The translations under genes were made by a program, and so were the position numbers. The notes below the pieces were generated by a model that was not told where the DNA came from, did not search any database, and was given only the letters and a program-made list of their open reading frames with translations. A stretch of 64,000 bases of DNA from Aequorivita sp. UBA3180. Its GTDB lineage: Bacteria; Bacteroidota; Bacteroidia; Flavobacteriales; Flavobacteriaceae. The DNA is taken from contig DEXQ01000008.1 in the NCBI GenBank assembly GCA_002364215.1, positions 63,468 through 127,467 of the forward strand, given 5' to 3'. This document shows positions 31,513 through 40,120 of the stretch, in pieces. Position 1 is the first letter of the stretch. Each line of letters starts with the position of its first letter.

Positions 31513-31513
31513 G

Positions 31514-31587
31514 TAGCGAGAGCGAGACTTGAACTCGCGACCTCCGGGTTATGAATCCGACGCTCTAACCAGCTGAGCTACCTCGCC
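31514..31587 (-). tRNA. tRNA with CAT anticodon (tRNA-Met, elongator type)
   Basis: A 74-nt cloverleaf. Acceptor stem GGCGAGG / TCTCGCT (with two G-T pairs), D arm GCTC...GAGC, anticodon loop TTCATAA (CAT), T arm GCGAG-TTCAAGT-CTCGC and discriminator A. The 3' CCA is not encoded. The bottom pair of the anticodon stem next to the loop is A-C rather than Watson-Crick. The acceptor start G1-U72 rules out the initiator C1xA72 mismatch. A lysidine-modified tRNA-Ile(CAT) cannot be excluded by eye. Confidence 0.93.
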
Positions 31588-31782
31588 ATATTTTTTTGCT
31601 GCAAACTTTATGTCTAAGCGGCTGCAAAGATAGAAACAAAATAATCTGCCGCAAATATTAGGTTCTGTTTTTATTGAAATTATTTTCTCTTTTTTGCAAA
31701 ATTATTTGAATGAAAAATTTTCAATCTTTCATTTGAGGTTAAAATTAATATATATATATTGGGCATCAACTAACAAAGAACT

Positions 31783-32169
31783 ATGGAAGATAAAATAAAA
31801 TATGAAATGGAATTCCCTATCCAGGTTTCCCCTTCACTTTTATATCAATATATTTCAACGCCTTCGGGCCTTTCCGAATGGTATGCAGACAACGTAAATT
31901 CACGTGGTGAGTTTTATACATTTATTTGGTCTGAAAGTGAAGAGCGCGCAAAACTGCTCAGTAAAAAAAGCCCTGAACGCATCAAATTTAGGTGGGTAGA
32001 AGATGAGGGTGAAGATTTTTACTTTGAACTTCGCATTCAGGTTGATGAAATTACAAAAGATGTTTCGCTAATGGTAACGGATTTTGCCGAAGAAGATGAA
32101 GTAGAAGAAGGAAAAATGCTTTGGGAAAATATGATTTCCAACCTAAAGTCAATTTTGGGATCAGTCTAA
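31783..32169 (+). CDS. START-like (AHSA1-type) domain protein
   Basis: A 128-residue single-domain protein with the helix-grip fold pattern: EFPIQVSPSLLYQYISTPSG at the start, LSEWYADNVN, then strands with FIWSESEERAKLL, RIKFRWVEDEGEDFYFELR and a long C-terminal helix (WENMISNLKSILGS). It resembles the START-like family of Bacteroidota and, more distantly, AHSA1/SRPBCC proteins, which bind hydrophobic ligands or Hsp90. No ligand can be deduced. It is followed by the terminator at 32197. Confidence 0.88.
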   Translation: MEDKIKYEMEFPIQVSPSLLYQYISTPSGLSEWYADNVNSRGEFYTFIWSESEERAKLLSKKSPERIKFRWVEDEGEDFYFELRIQVDEITKDVSLMVTDFAEEDEVEEGKMLWENMISNLKSILGSV

Positions 32170-32187
32170 AATACTTTTAAAATATAA

Positions 32188-32195
32188 TATCTTTG
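32188..32195 (+). promoter_or_regulatory. -7 box TATCTTTG of the class IV aminotransferase gene
   Basis: Matches TAnnTTTG and lies directly in front of the terminator hairpin. A start near 32202 would leave out most of the left arm of that hairpin. No convincing -33 box. Confidence 0.45.
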
Positions 32196-32196
32196 C

Positions 32197-32226
32197 GCCG
32201 TTCACTAAAAAGTGGGCGGCTTTTTT
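32197..32226 (+). terminator. Terminator fused to the next start codon
   Basis: Stem GCCGTTCACT / AGTGGGCGGC (two G-T pairs), loop AAAA, then TTTTTT immediately followed by ATG of the aminotransferase gene. Would stop transcripts coming from the START-like gene. Confidence 0.8.
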
Positions 32227-33072
32227 ATGATAAACTTGAACGGAACCATACTGGATAATTCTAAAACAATTATTGCTTTGGGCAATAGAGGCCTTAATTA
32301 TGGCGATGCTGTTTTTGAAACACTTCGCTTTTCAGGAGGAAAAATATACTTTTGGGAAGACCATTATTTTCGATTGATGGCATCTATGCGAATTCTACGA
32401 ATGGAAATTCCGATGAATTTTACAATGGAATTTTTAGAGGAAGAAATTTTGCGAACAATCAATTCTTCTGAAAAAAAATGTGCCGCTGTTCGTGTGAAAA
32501 TTATTGTGTGGCGTAAAACAGGAGGGAAATATACGCCGACAACGAATGAAGTTGACTATGCCATTTCTTTTGAAAAATTAGAGGAGCCTTTTTATACATT
32601 AGCAGAAACGGATTGCGAAATTGAACTTTTCAAAGACCATTTTATAAACTCTGGCTTGCTTTCAACATTAAAAACAACCAATAGAATTGTAAATATTCTG
32701 GGAAGTATTTATGCAAAAGAAAATAATTATGATAATTGCCTATTGCTGAATGAAAACAAGCAAGTAGTGGAAGCACTTAACGGAAATATTTTTTTGATTT
32801 CAGGAAATATTGTTAAAACCCCGCCACTTTTGGATGGTTGTTTAAACGGAATTTTGCGCAAACAGCTTATTTCTATTATAAATACAACACCAGAACTTGG
32901 GTTGCGGGAAGCCTCTATTTCTCCATTCGAACTTCAAAAAGCGGACGAAATCTTTATAACAAACACCATTCAAGGGATTGTTTCCGTTACAAAATACAGA
33001 AAAAAGGAATTTGTGAATTCTACAGCTAAGATATTGCTGCCAAAGTTGAACCTAAAAGCTAGAATGGATTAA
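32227..33072 (+). CDS. Class IV aminotransferase (PabC/IlvE-like)
   Basis: A 281-residue pyridoxal-phosphate enzyme. Family features: LGNRGLNYGDAVFETLRF near residue 16, the catalytic Lys in LSTLKTTNRIVNILGSIYAKE near 145-160, LLLNENKQVVEALNGNIFLI near 172 and DEIFITNTIQGIVSV near 240. This could be aminodeoxychorismate lyase (folate) or a branched-chain/D-amino-acid aminotransferase; the sequence alone does not settle which. I use ATG 32227; a GTG 15 bases upstream lies inside the terminator stem. Its stop shares TTAA with yqgE. Confidence 0.88.
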   Translation: MINLNGTILDNSKTIIALGNRGLNYGDAVFETLRFSGGKIYFWEDHYFRLMASMRILRMEIPMNFTMEFLEEEILRTINSSEKKCAAVRVKIIVWRKTGGKYTPTTNEVDYAISFEKLEEPFYTLAETDCEIELFKDHFINSGLLSTLKTTNRIVNILGSIYAKENNYDNCLLLNENKQVVEALNGNIFLISGNIVKTPPLLDGCLNGILRKQLISIINTTPELGLREASISPFELQKADEIFITNTIQGIVSVTKYRKKEFVNSTAKILLPKLNLKARMD

Positions 33073-33629
33073 TTGAAGCTTGGATTTTCTGGGGCATTGG
33101 ACCATAAAATATAGTCGCCCCCAAACTCAATCATTTTTTCTTTCCAAAAATTAATATTAGTCTTGCCAATAATCGAATTGTTGTAGTTATTTGGGACTAC
33201 CACCCAGCTATTTACTTCCAGTTCCTGCTCTAATTGCTCACTCTCCCAACCAGAATAGCCCAGAAAAAAACGTATTTGGTTCTTATTTAACTTGTCGTCT
33301 TTTAATAAATCGATTATTGCACTAAAATCCCCACCCCAATAAATACCGTTGGAAATTTCAATACTGTCTGGAATAATTTCTGGGATGCAATGAATAAAAT
33401 AAAGATTGTCCTGTTCAACCGGCCCTCCGTTAAATACGGGGAGTTTTGAATTTATTTCAGGAACGAAGTCGCGAAGCTTGTATTGAAGGGGCTTGTTAAG
33501 AATAAACCCCACAGATCCACTTTCATTATACTCGGCCAAAAGCACGACAGATCGGTTGAAGGATACATCCCCTATAATAGAGGGTTCTGCGACCAATAAT
33601 AGTCCCTTGGCTGGTTTTAAAGTGGTCAT
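33069..33629 (-). CDS. YqgE/AlgH family protein
   Basis: A 186-residue protein: PAKGLLLVAEPSIIGDVSFNR at the start (here split: PAKGLLLVAEP, FNRSVVLLAEY), GSVGFILNKPL near 35, FNGGPVEQDNLYFIH near 65, YWGGDFSAIIDLL near 97 and FFLGYSGWESEQLEQEL near 120. All are hallmarks of the family. AlgH was first linked to alginate regulation in Pseudomonas; the molecular function is not established. It is alone on the minus strand between two plus/minus blocks. Confidence 0.94.
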   Translation of the reverse strand: MTTLKPAKGLLLVAEPSIIGDVSFNRSVVLLAEYNESGSVGFILNKPLQYKLRDFVPEINSKLPVFNGGPVEQDNLYFIHCIPEIIPDSIEISNGIYWGGDFSAIIDLLKDDKLNKNQIRFFLGYSGWESEQLEQELEVNSWVVVPNNYNNSIIGKTNINFWKEKMIEFGGDYILWSNAPENPSFN

Positions 33630-33769
33630 ATAGTTTTTTTGGTAATTTAAATCTAAGGAATAATTTTAGAAATACCAAAAATTCACTGAGATGGTTGTTT
33701 GATTGATTTATTATTAGTTAAATATAATTTTTTATTGAAAATTCGTAATTAACTATGGTTCAGATAAAT

Positions 33770-33808
33770 AAAAAAGCCCTTCCTTTCATTTAAATGAAAA
33801 GAAGGGCT
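33770..33808 (-). terminator. Terminator behind the HU gene
   Basis: On the minus strand: a long hairpin with arms AGCCCTTC / GAAGGGCT (inner bases pair through TTTCATTTAAATGAAA with one bulge), then a T-run. Confidence 0.92.
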
Positions 33809-33834
33809 AACAATGTTGTAAAATATTTTACAAT

Positions 33835-34107
33835 TTAGTTTACACTGTTTTGTAAATCTGAACCAGCTTTGAATTTAACTACTTTTTTAGCAGCAATTTT
33901 AATGGTTTTACCTGTTTGAGGGTTTCTTCCTTCTCTAGCAGCTCTTTTTGATACTGACCAAGATCCGAATCCTACAAGTGATACTCTGTTACCTTTTTTA
34001 AGGGACTTTTGAACGTTGCCCAAGAAAGACTCTAAAGATTTCTTAGCAGCAGCTTTTGTAATTCCGGCATCAGCTGCCATTGCATCGATTAAATCTGATT
34101 TGTTCAT
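33835..34107 (-). CDS. hup: HU family DNA-binding protein
   Basis: A 90-residue histone-like protein: MNKSDLIDAMAADAGITKAA start, FLGNVQKSLKKGNRVSLVGFGSW (seen as KKGNRVSLVGFGSW) and the DNA-clamping arm REGRNPQTGKTIKIAAKKVV near residues 56-75. It bends and compacts DNA as a dimer. Monocistronic: own terminator downstream and 180 bases of spacer upstream. Very likely highly expressed. Confidence 0.97.
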   Translation of the reverse strand: MNKSDLIDAMAADAGITKAAAKKSLESFLGNVQKSLKKGNRVSLVGFGSWSVSKRAAREGRNPQTGKTIKIAAKKVVKFKAGSDLQNSVN

Positions 34108-34288
34108 AATTTTTTTAAATTAAATTGTTGGTTAAACTTCGATTAATTGCCCTACAAATTTAACAGGAATATCCGTTCAGGCAAGTAACCACGCAGGAAA
34201 TCGTTATTTTTGTTGATAACTTGGGGTGTTTGTTAATAAACTTGATGCTTTTTTATGTGTTTTTAATAGTATCAGTACTGACAAGGGT

Positions 34289-35239
34289 TCACGATAGTTT
34301 GGAATCTTCATCAAATGAATAACCATTTAAAAGCGAAGAAACGTCCATTTTGCGTTTACCGGGAAGTTGTATTTCTTTTATAATAATGAATCCATCTGCA
34401 CAGGCTACTTTTAGTTCTTTTTTGGAAATTTGAATACTTCCAGGTTTTAAAATTTGCTCACTTCTCTCAAAGCTTGCGCTATAAATCTTTGTCTTCAATT
34501 CCTCATTATTATTATGAAGAATAGTCCATGCTACTGGATAGGGTGAAAGCCCGCGAATAAAAGAAGCAATTTCCTTTCCTGGCTTTGTCCAGTCTATACG
34601 CGTGTTTTCTGATGTGAGTTTTGGAGCTTCTTTTAAATTGCTTGTCTTGGGCTGTGGTTTTGGGTTTGCTTTTCTCTTCTCAATCAATTCAAGTGTTTCC
34701 AAAACCAGTTTGCTCCCTTCATCCATCAGTTTATCGTGAAGTGTTTCCGCCGTTTCATTCTCTTCTATAACTACTTCCTTGTTGGCAATAATTGAACCAG
34801 TGTCAATTTTTTCATCAATAAAGAAAGTGGTAACGCCCGATTTTTCTTCACTATTAATTATTGCCCAATTTATAGGAGCCGCACCTCTATATTGTGGAAG
34901 AAGTGAAGCGTGTAGGTTGAAAGTTCCCAACTCGGGCATTTGCCAAACCGCTTTTGGAAGCATTCTAAAAGCCACGACTACTTGAAGATTGGCATTCAGA
35001 TTTTTTAAGTCTTCAAGAAATGATTCATCTTTTAAATTTGTGGGTTGCAATACTTTTAAATTTTGTGAAACCGCATATTTCTTCACCGCTGATCCCAGCA
35101 GCTTTCTGCCCCGGCCCGCTGGCCTGTCAGGTGCCGTAATTACGCCCACAATATTTTTGCCTGCTTCCACCATTTCTTTTAAAACCCCCACAGCAAAGTC
35201 GGGCGTTCCCATAAATACTATTCTTAAATCGTTTTGCAT
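34289..35239 (-). CDS. fmt: Methionyl-tRNA formyltransferase
   Basis: A 316-residue enzyme that formylates initiator Met-tRNA from 10-formyl-THF. Motifs: IVFMGTPDFAVGVLKEM at residue 7, APDRPAGRGRKL near 36, the catalytic Asn-His-Asp region LGTFNLHASLLPQYRGAAPINWAI (seen as FNLHASLLPQYRG near 106) and GVTTFFIDEKIDTGSII near 135. The C-terminal OB-like domain covers about 208-316. It lies just downstream of recQ (4 bases). Confidence 0.96.
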   Translation of the reverse strand: MQNDLRIVFMGTPDFAVGVLKEMVEAGKNIVGVITAPDRPAGRGRKLLGSAVKKYAVSQNLKVLQPTNLKDESFLEDLKNLNANLQVVVAFRMLPKAVWQMPELGTFNLHASLLPQYRGAAPINWAIINSEEKSGVTTFFIDEKIDTGSIIANKEVVIEENETAETLHDKLMDEGSKLVLETLELIEKRKANPKPQPKTSNLKEAPKLTSENTRIDWTKPGKEIASFIRGLSPYPVAWTILHNNNEELKTKIYSASFERSEQILKPGSIQISKKELKVACADGFIIIKEIQLPGKRKMDVSSLLNGYSFDEDSKLS

Positions 35240-35243
35240 TTTT

Positions 35244-37142
35244 TCAGTTTAAATAATATTGTTTTTTTGGATTGGCACTTATTTTCTCGGCATCCATAAG
35301 CAAACGGAGTACTTTCAGGATATCAGTTTCGGCAAAAGTAAGTTTTTCTGAAATCTCCCGCGAAGTTAATTCCGATTCTTCAAGTAGTGCCAAAATCTGT
35401 CCTGCCAGTTGTTGCATATCGGTTTTTGAAAATTTTGAAGTTAGCGCTTTGCAAACCGAACAAATGCCACATTTTGAAGCAGTAGTTTCACCAAAATAGG
35501 AAACCAGCTGCACGCTTCGGCAAGTTTTGGTATTTTCAATATAATTGAGAACGGAATTTACCTGCGCTTTTTTCTTTCGGTTTAGTGCTTCCACCTCGCG
35601 TGAAATTACGTTTATGGTTTTGTCATCTTCCCTTGGAACCAAAAACGTAAGTGTGGCATCGGTTATCTGCAGCGTCATTTCCACGACCTGGTCGCGCTCC
35701 ATTTTTTTTAATATTGAAATTACGGTTTCAATGGGCTGCCCCGTTTTATTCACAATCAAATCCAGATTGATGGCCGTGGGCATTTCAAAAATACCGCCAT
35801 AAATACGAAGAATTGTTTTTCCAATGACAGAAACCGTTATGTCCTTTTCAAAATAGTGCAACACTTTTTGAGAGGAAATTAAAAAATGCACAATGGATTT
35901 TCGTCCAAACTCCTGCGAAAGTTGAATAATCCCCAAACGGTCCAAACTGTTGAGTGCATTGTACGCTAAAAGGGTATTCAGGCTGTAAGTTCTGCAAAAT
36001 TCTGAAAAACCAAAATTGTGTTTTGTGAATTCTCCTTCACCATAGGGAATCTGAAAATAATTGCTCAGTGTTCTGTAAATAGTTTTCAAATCTGAAGTTG
36101 TGGGCAACGATTCCACAAATTGTTGCTTCACATATATTTTGTCGTACTCATTATATAGTAGTATCGCGGAAGCATATTCGCCATCGCGTCCCGCGCGTCC
36201 GGCCTCTTGAAAATAACTCTCCAAACTTTCGGGTATTTGAAGATGAATCACAAAGCGAACGTTTGGGTGGTCAATGCCCATCCCAAAAGCGTTGGTTGCA
36301 ATCATAGTAGAGACAACCCCGTTGCGCCACGCTTGCAGTTTTTGTGCTTTTTCCTTTGCTGAAATTCCCCCGTGATAAAAAGTGGCAGAAATGCCTAAAC
36401 TATTTAGTTGTTCGCTGATCTCAATGGTACCTTTTCTATTTCGCACGTACACAATTGCAGAGCCTTTGTTTGTTTTAAGCAGTTGTTCGGTTTTGTAAAG
36501 TTTGTCTTCTACTTTAAAAACTTGATATGAAAGGTTTTCGCGAACGAAGGAATTTTTGAAGATCGCAGGAAATTCCATTTTCAATTCTGAAATGGTATCT
36601 TCCAAAACCTCGGGCGTTGCCGTAGCTGTAAGTGCGATGATGGGTGCCAGCGGATGTATTTCGCGAAGCACTATAATGTTTTTATAGGCAGGCCTGAAAT
36701 CATTTCCCCATTGCGAAATACAGTGTGCTTCATCAACCGCGATTAAATTCACGTTCATCTGCTTGATGTAGTTTTGGACTATTTCCTGCTGAAGCCGTTC
36801 GGGCGATAGATAAAGAAATTTATAATTTCCGTAAAGGGCGTTATCCAAAAGTGTGGTTAGTTCATCAAAAGAAATTCCGCCAGTTAGCTTTAGCGCTTTT
36901 ATCCCGCGCTCCTTTAGAACATTCACTTGATCGCCCATTAATGCTACCAAAGGTGAAACTACAATACAAGTACCCTCTAGTGCTAAAGCAGGAGCCTGAA
37001 AACAGAGTGACTTTCCGCCGCCTGTGGGTAAAAGTGCCACAGTATCCTTCCCGTCCATTACGGATGCGATTATTTCTTCCTGCAAAGGTTTGAAGGAAGT
37101 ATAACCCCAATATTTGGTCAGGATGTCGCGGACATTCGTCAA
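35244..37142 (-). CDS. recQ: ATP-dependent DNA helicase RecQ (short form)
   Basis: A 632-residue SF2 helicase. Walker A is LLPTGGGKSLCF near residue 39; DEAH box VDEAHCISQWGNDFRP near 137; motif VI QEAGRAGRDGE near 315. The RecQ zinc site is in CRSVQLVSYFGE...KCGICSVC (about 555-583). There is no HRDC domain, so this is the shorter of the RecQ types found in Bacteroidota. The start is a TTG at 37142 overlapping the stop of the upstream ATPase gene (TTGA), so the two are coupled. Confidence 0.95.
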   Translation of the reverse strand: MTNVRDILTKYWGYTSFKPLQEEIIASVMDGKDTVALLPTGGGKSLCFQAPALALEGTCIVVSPLVALMGDQVNVLKERGIKALKLTGGISFDELTTLLDNALYGNYKFLYLSPERLQQEIVQNYIKQMNVNLIAVDEAHCISQWGNDFRPAYKNIIVLREIHPLAPIIALTATATPEVLEDTISELKMEFPAIFKNSFVRENLSYQVFKVEDKLYKTEQLLKTNKGSAIVYVRNRKGTIEISEQLNSLGISATFYHGGISAKEKAQKLQAWRNGVVSTMIATNAFGMGIDHPNVRFVIHLQIPESLESYFQEAGRAGRDGEYASAILLYNEYDKIYVKQQFVESLPTTSDLKTIYRTLSNYFQIPYGEGEFTKHNFGFSEFCRTYSLNTLLAYNALNSLDRLGIIQLSQEFGRKSIVHFLISSQKVLHYFEKDITVSVIGKTILRIYGGIFEMPTAINLDLIVNKTGQPIETVISILKKMERDQVVEMTLQITDATLTFLVPREDDKTINVISREVEALNRKKKAQVNSVLNYIENTKTCRSVQLVSYFGETTASKCGICSVCKALTSKFSKTDMQQLAGQILALLEESELTSREISEKLTFAETDILKVLRLLMDAEKISANPKKQYYLN

Positions 37143-37684
37143 GGTGTATTTTTAAGGTGATTCAGAATATTTTCGACTCTATCTTTAATAGTGCCCACGG
37201 GTACTTCATGAATTTTATATCCATAATTTTGATAACCATTTTTAAGGAAATGAAATATTTTCTCGGCCTGTTCAAAAGATTCGTAGCGCTCGTTATCCTG
37301 TTCGTAAATTTCTTCCCATGGGGGGAGCACAAATATTTCATCATATCGGTATTCATTGCATGTTTCACAAAAATTTTCAGGATAATGGGTAGCTACAAAG
37401 TCCATATAAGCAGTAACGTCTGGCATCCCGCGGTCATAAAAAAGTACGGGGGCTGCGCAATTTTTTCCTTCGTGAAACTGCTTCAATCTGCCTTCCAATA
37501 ATTTTTCACTGAATAAAATAGGATTCTCCAAAAACAATTGTTCAATCCCTTCTTTTTGTGCTTCAAGAATTACATCTCTTGAAATTTCGTGCATGACGGG
37601 ATAGCCTTCTTTTTCCAGATAATTAATAAGTGCCGTTTTTCCCGAGCCGGGCCCGCCGGTAATTACAATTCTTTTCGTGTCCAA
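37139..37684 (-). CDS. P-loop ATPase/kinase-like protein (AAA_28 type)
   Basis: A 181-residue P-loop protein: Walker A ITGGPGSGKTALINYL near residues 8-23, then SRDVILEAQKEG, a probable Walker B/lid segment VLFYDRGMPDVTAY near 80 and ILNHLKNTP at the end. It resembles the small AAA_28/NadR-like kinases of unknown substrate. Co-transcribed with recQ, whose TTG start overlaps its stop, but no known partnership. Confidence 0.82.
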   Translation of the reverse strand: MDTKRIVITGGPGSGKTALINYLEKEGYPVMHEISRDVILEAQKEGIEQLFLENPILFSEKLLEGRLKQFHEGKNCAAPVLFYDRGMPDVTAYMDFVATHYPENFCETCNEYRYDEIFVLPPWEEIYEQDNERYESFEQAEKIFHFLKNGYQNYGYKIHEVPVGTIKDRVENILNHLKNTP

Positions 37685-37734
37685 AAGTTACAATTTTCTA
37701 CAAAGTAAGTAAATAAATATTTGTGGTGAAAGTG

Positions 37735-37742
37735 TATCTTTG
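37735..37742 (+). promoter_or_regulatory. -7 box TATCTTTG of the DUF493 gene
   Basis: Matches TAnnTTTG 24 bases before the ATG at 37767. No TTTG at a convincing distance upstream. Confidence 0.5.
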
Positions 37743-37766
37743 TTGCTCACAGAGCAAAATTATTTG

Positions 37767-38057
37767 ATGGATCAAGGAAAAAACACCACAGAATTTTACG
37801 ACCGATTAAAAAAACAACTTGAAGAAGATACCACGTGGCCTTCACCTTATCTGTTCAAGTTTATAGTACCCGCCAGCTTAGAAAAAATAGCAGAAATAGA
37901 AGCTATTTTTGACGGTACCGATGCCGAAATAGCAACACGTGATTCATCAAAAGGAACCTATTCCAGCATTTCAATAAAAGTTACGATGGAATCTCCCGAT
38001 GATGTAGTGAAAAAATATCTTGAAGTTTCCAACGTTGAAGGTGTAATTTCACTTTAA
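37767..38057 (+). CDS. DUF493 family protein
   Basis: A 96-residue protein of the YbeD-like family: FYDRLKKQLEEDTTWPSPYLFKFIVP (seen as EEDTTWPSPYLFKFIVP), TRDSSKGTYSSISIKVTMES and VVKKYLEVSNVEGVISL. The fold is ferredoxin-like and resembles small regulatory ACT-like domains. I start at ATG 37767 (MDQGKNT); the in-frame TTG upstream overlaps the -7 box. Function unknown. Confidence 0.9.
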   Translation: MDQGKNTTEFYDRLKKQLEEDTTWPSPYLFKFIVPASLEKIAEIEAIFDGTDAEIATRDSSKGTYSSISIKVTMESPDDVVKKYLEVSNVEGVISL

Positions 38058-38132
38058 TTTTTAGTATTTTGCGAGAGAAATGATTTTCAATCTTTCCGAA
38101 TACACAAATATTCTTCCCTTAATTAAAACATT

Positions 38133-38786
38133 TTGATACAAGAAGTAGCACAAATAGAATATAATACAGAGCGCCCAAAATTGATTATTCCGGAATACGG
38201 CCGCCATATACAAAAGATGGTAGACCACGCCATTGCCACCGAGGACAAAGAAGAGCGTAATAAAATTGCCAAAAGCATCATCGCGGTTATGGGAAACCTG
38301 AACCCGCACCTTCGCGATGTGCCAGATTTTCAGCCCATGCTTTGGGACCAGCTTTTTATAATCTCCGATTTTAAACTTGATGTGGATTCTCCTTTCCCAA
38401 TTCCTTCCCGTGAAGAATTAATGGAAAGGCCGGAACCCTTGAACTATCCACAAAACCATCCCAAATACCGTTTTTATGGTAACAACATAAAGCGAATGAT
38501 TGATGTTGCAAACAGTTGGGAAGAAGGCGATAAAAAAGAGGGACTTATCCTTACAATTGCCAATCACATGAAAAAATGTTTTCTAAACTGGAACAAGGAT
38601 ACTGTGGAGGACGAAGTTATCTTTGAACATCTTTTTGAACTTTCCGGCGGAAAAATAAACCTAAAGAATAGCGATGAAGATTTGAGTAACGCTTCTGATT
38701 TGATGAAAAACAAAAAGCGTTTCAATACCAACTCTTCCAACAAGAAAAATTACAAATCAAATAACCGCAACCGCAAGCGTTATTAA
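38133..38786 (+). CDS. DUF4290 family protein
   Basis: A 217-residue protein typical of Bacteroidota: IEYNTERPKLIIPEYGRHIQ near the start, then MVDHAIATEDKEERNKIAKS, IIAVMGNLNPHLRD and a C-terminal basic, Asn/Lys/Arg-rich tail (NKKNYKSNNRNRKRY) that may bind nucleic acid. The start appears to be TTG at 38133; there is no earlier ATG in frame. It precedes murA by 17 bases and is probably co-transcribed with it. Confidence 0.88.
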   Translation: MIQEVAQIEYNTERPKLIIPEYGRHIQKMVDHAIATEDKEERNKIAKSIIAVMGNLNPHLRDVPDFQPMLWDQLFIISDFKLDVDSPFPIPSREELMERPEPLNYPQNHPKYRFYGNNIKRMIDVANSWEEGDKKEGLILTIANHMKKCFLNWNKDTVEDEVIFEHLFELSGGKINLKNSDEDLSNASDLMKNKKRFNTNSSNKKNYKSNNRNRKRY

Positions 38787-38803
38787 AATTTCAACCATTA
38801 TCT

Positions 38804-40117
38804 ATGGGAACTTTCCAAATAGAGGGCGGGCATAAATTAAAGGGCGAAATAACGCCTCAGGGTGCCAAAAACGAAGCCTTACAAATTCTTTGCGCAGTAT
38901 TGTTAACTCCTGAAAAGGTAATCATTGAAAATATTCCGGACATTCTGGACGTGAATAAACTGATAAAAATTCTAGAGAACCTTGGGGTGAAAATCCAAAA
39001 ACTGGCAAAAGGTAAATATGCTTTTATTGCTGATGAAATTAATCTGGAATATCTAGAATCAGAACTTTTTAAGCAGGAGGGAAGCTCCCTTCGTGGCTCT
39101 ATTATGATTGTAGGTCCGTTGTTGGCTAGATTTGGCAAAGGTTATATTCCGCGACCAGGAGGTGACAAAATTGGCAGAAGAAGGCTCGATACTCACTTTG
39201 AAGGTTTTATAAACCTTGGAGCGAAGTTCCGTTACAATAAGGAGGAACGATTTTATGGAGTTGAAGCTCCAAAAGGGTTGAAGGGTACTTATATGCTTTT
39301 AGACCAAGCTTCGGTTACTGGAACTGCAAACATTGTAATGGCGGCCGTTTTGGCTAAGGGAACAACCACTATTTACAACGCTGCTTGCGAACCTTATATC
39401 CAACAACTTTGCAAAATGCTAAATGCCATGGGCGCAAATATTTCAGGAGTTGGCTCAAATTTATTGGTTATTGAAGGTGTAAAAAATCTAGGTGGCTGTA
39501 CACATCGTATTCTGCCAGATATGATAGAAATTGGTAGCTGGATTGGCCTTGCGGCAATGACGCAAAGTGAAATCACCATTAAAAATGTGAGTTGGGAAAA
39601 TTTGGGGTTAATTCCCGAAACCTTTAGAAAACTTGGAATAAAGCTGAATAAAAAAGGAGATGATATTCACATTCCATCCCAAAAGGAATACGAAATACAA
39701 GGTTATATTGACGGTTCCATACTAACGGTGGCAGATGCACCCTGGCCTGGCTTTACCCCAGATTTGCTGAGTATTGTGCTAGTAGTTTGTACCCAAGCAA
39801 AAGGAAGCGTGCTCATTCACCAAAAAATGTTTGAAAGCCGCCTGTTCTTTGTGGATAAATTGATAGATATGGGTGCCAAAATCATTCTTTGCGATCCGCA
39901 TAGGGCAACGGTAATTGGCCATAACTTTCAATCAAATCTGAAAGCTACAACTATGGTTTCACCAGATATTCGGGCGGGAATTTCACTTTTGATTGCAGCG
40001 CTCTCGGCACACGGCACAAGCACTATCCACAATATTGAACAGATAGATAGGGGTTACGAAAACATAGATGAAAGACTTCGCGCCATTGGTGCAAAAATTA
40101 CACGTACAGAACCTTAA
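38804..40117 (+). CDS. murA: UDP-N-acetylglucosamine 1-carboxyvinyltransferase
   Basis: A 437-residue enzyme for the first committed step of peptidoglycan synthesis (PEP to UDP-GlcNAc). The start GGHKLKGEITPQGAKNEALQ holds the conserved Lys-Asn pair (KNEA near 24). The position of the catalytic loop Cys (fosfomycin target, normally in a GCAIG-type segment near residue 115) reads PRPGGDKIGRRRLDTHFEGF here, with Asp in place of Cys; an Asp here is known in naturally fosfomycin-resistant MurA. DIRAGISLLIAALSAHGTST and the ending IERGYENIDERL-like DRGYENIDERLRAIGA fit the family. Confidence 0.95.
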   Translation: MGTFQIEGGHKLKGEITPQGAKNEALQILCAVLLTPEKVIIENIPDILDVNKLIKILENLGVKIQKLAKGKYAFIADEINLEYLESELFKQEGSSLRGSIMIVGPLLARFGKGYIPRPGGDKIGRRRLDTHFEGFINLGAKFRYNKEERFYGVEAPKGLKGTYMLLDQASVTGTANIVMAAVLAKGTTTIYNAACEPYIQQLCKMLNAMGANISGVGSNLLVIEGVKNLGGCTHRILPDMIEIGSWIGLAAMTQSEITIKNVSWENLGLIPETFRKLGIKLNKKGDDIHIPSQKEYEIQGYIDGSILTVADAPWPGFTPDLLSIVLVVCTQAKGSVLIHQKMFESRLFFVDKLIDMGAKIILCDPHRATVIGHNFQSNLKATTMVSPDIRAGISLLIAALSAHGTSTIHNIEQIDRGYENIDERLRAIGAKITRTEP

Positions 40118-40120
40118 ATA

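Noticed and set aside
32212..32226. GTG start for the class IV aminotransferase
   Set aside because: It lies in the terminator stem; ATG 32227 gives the usual start.
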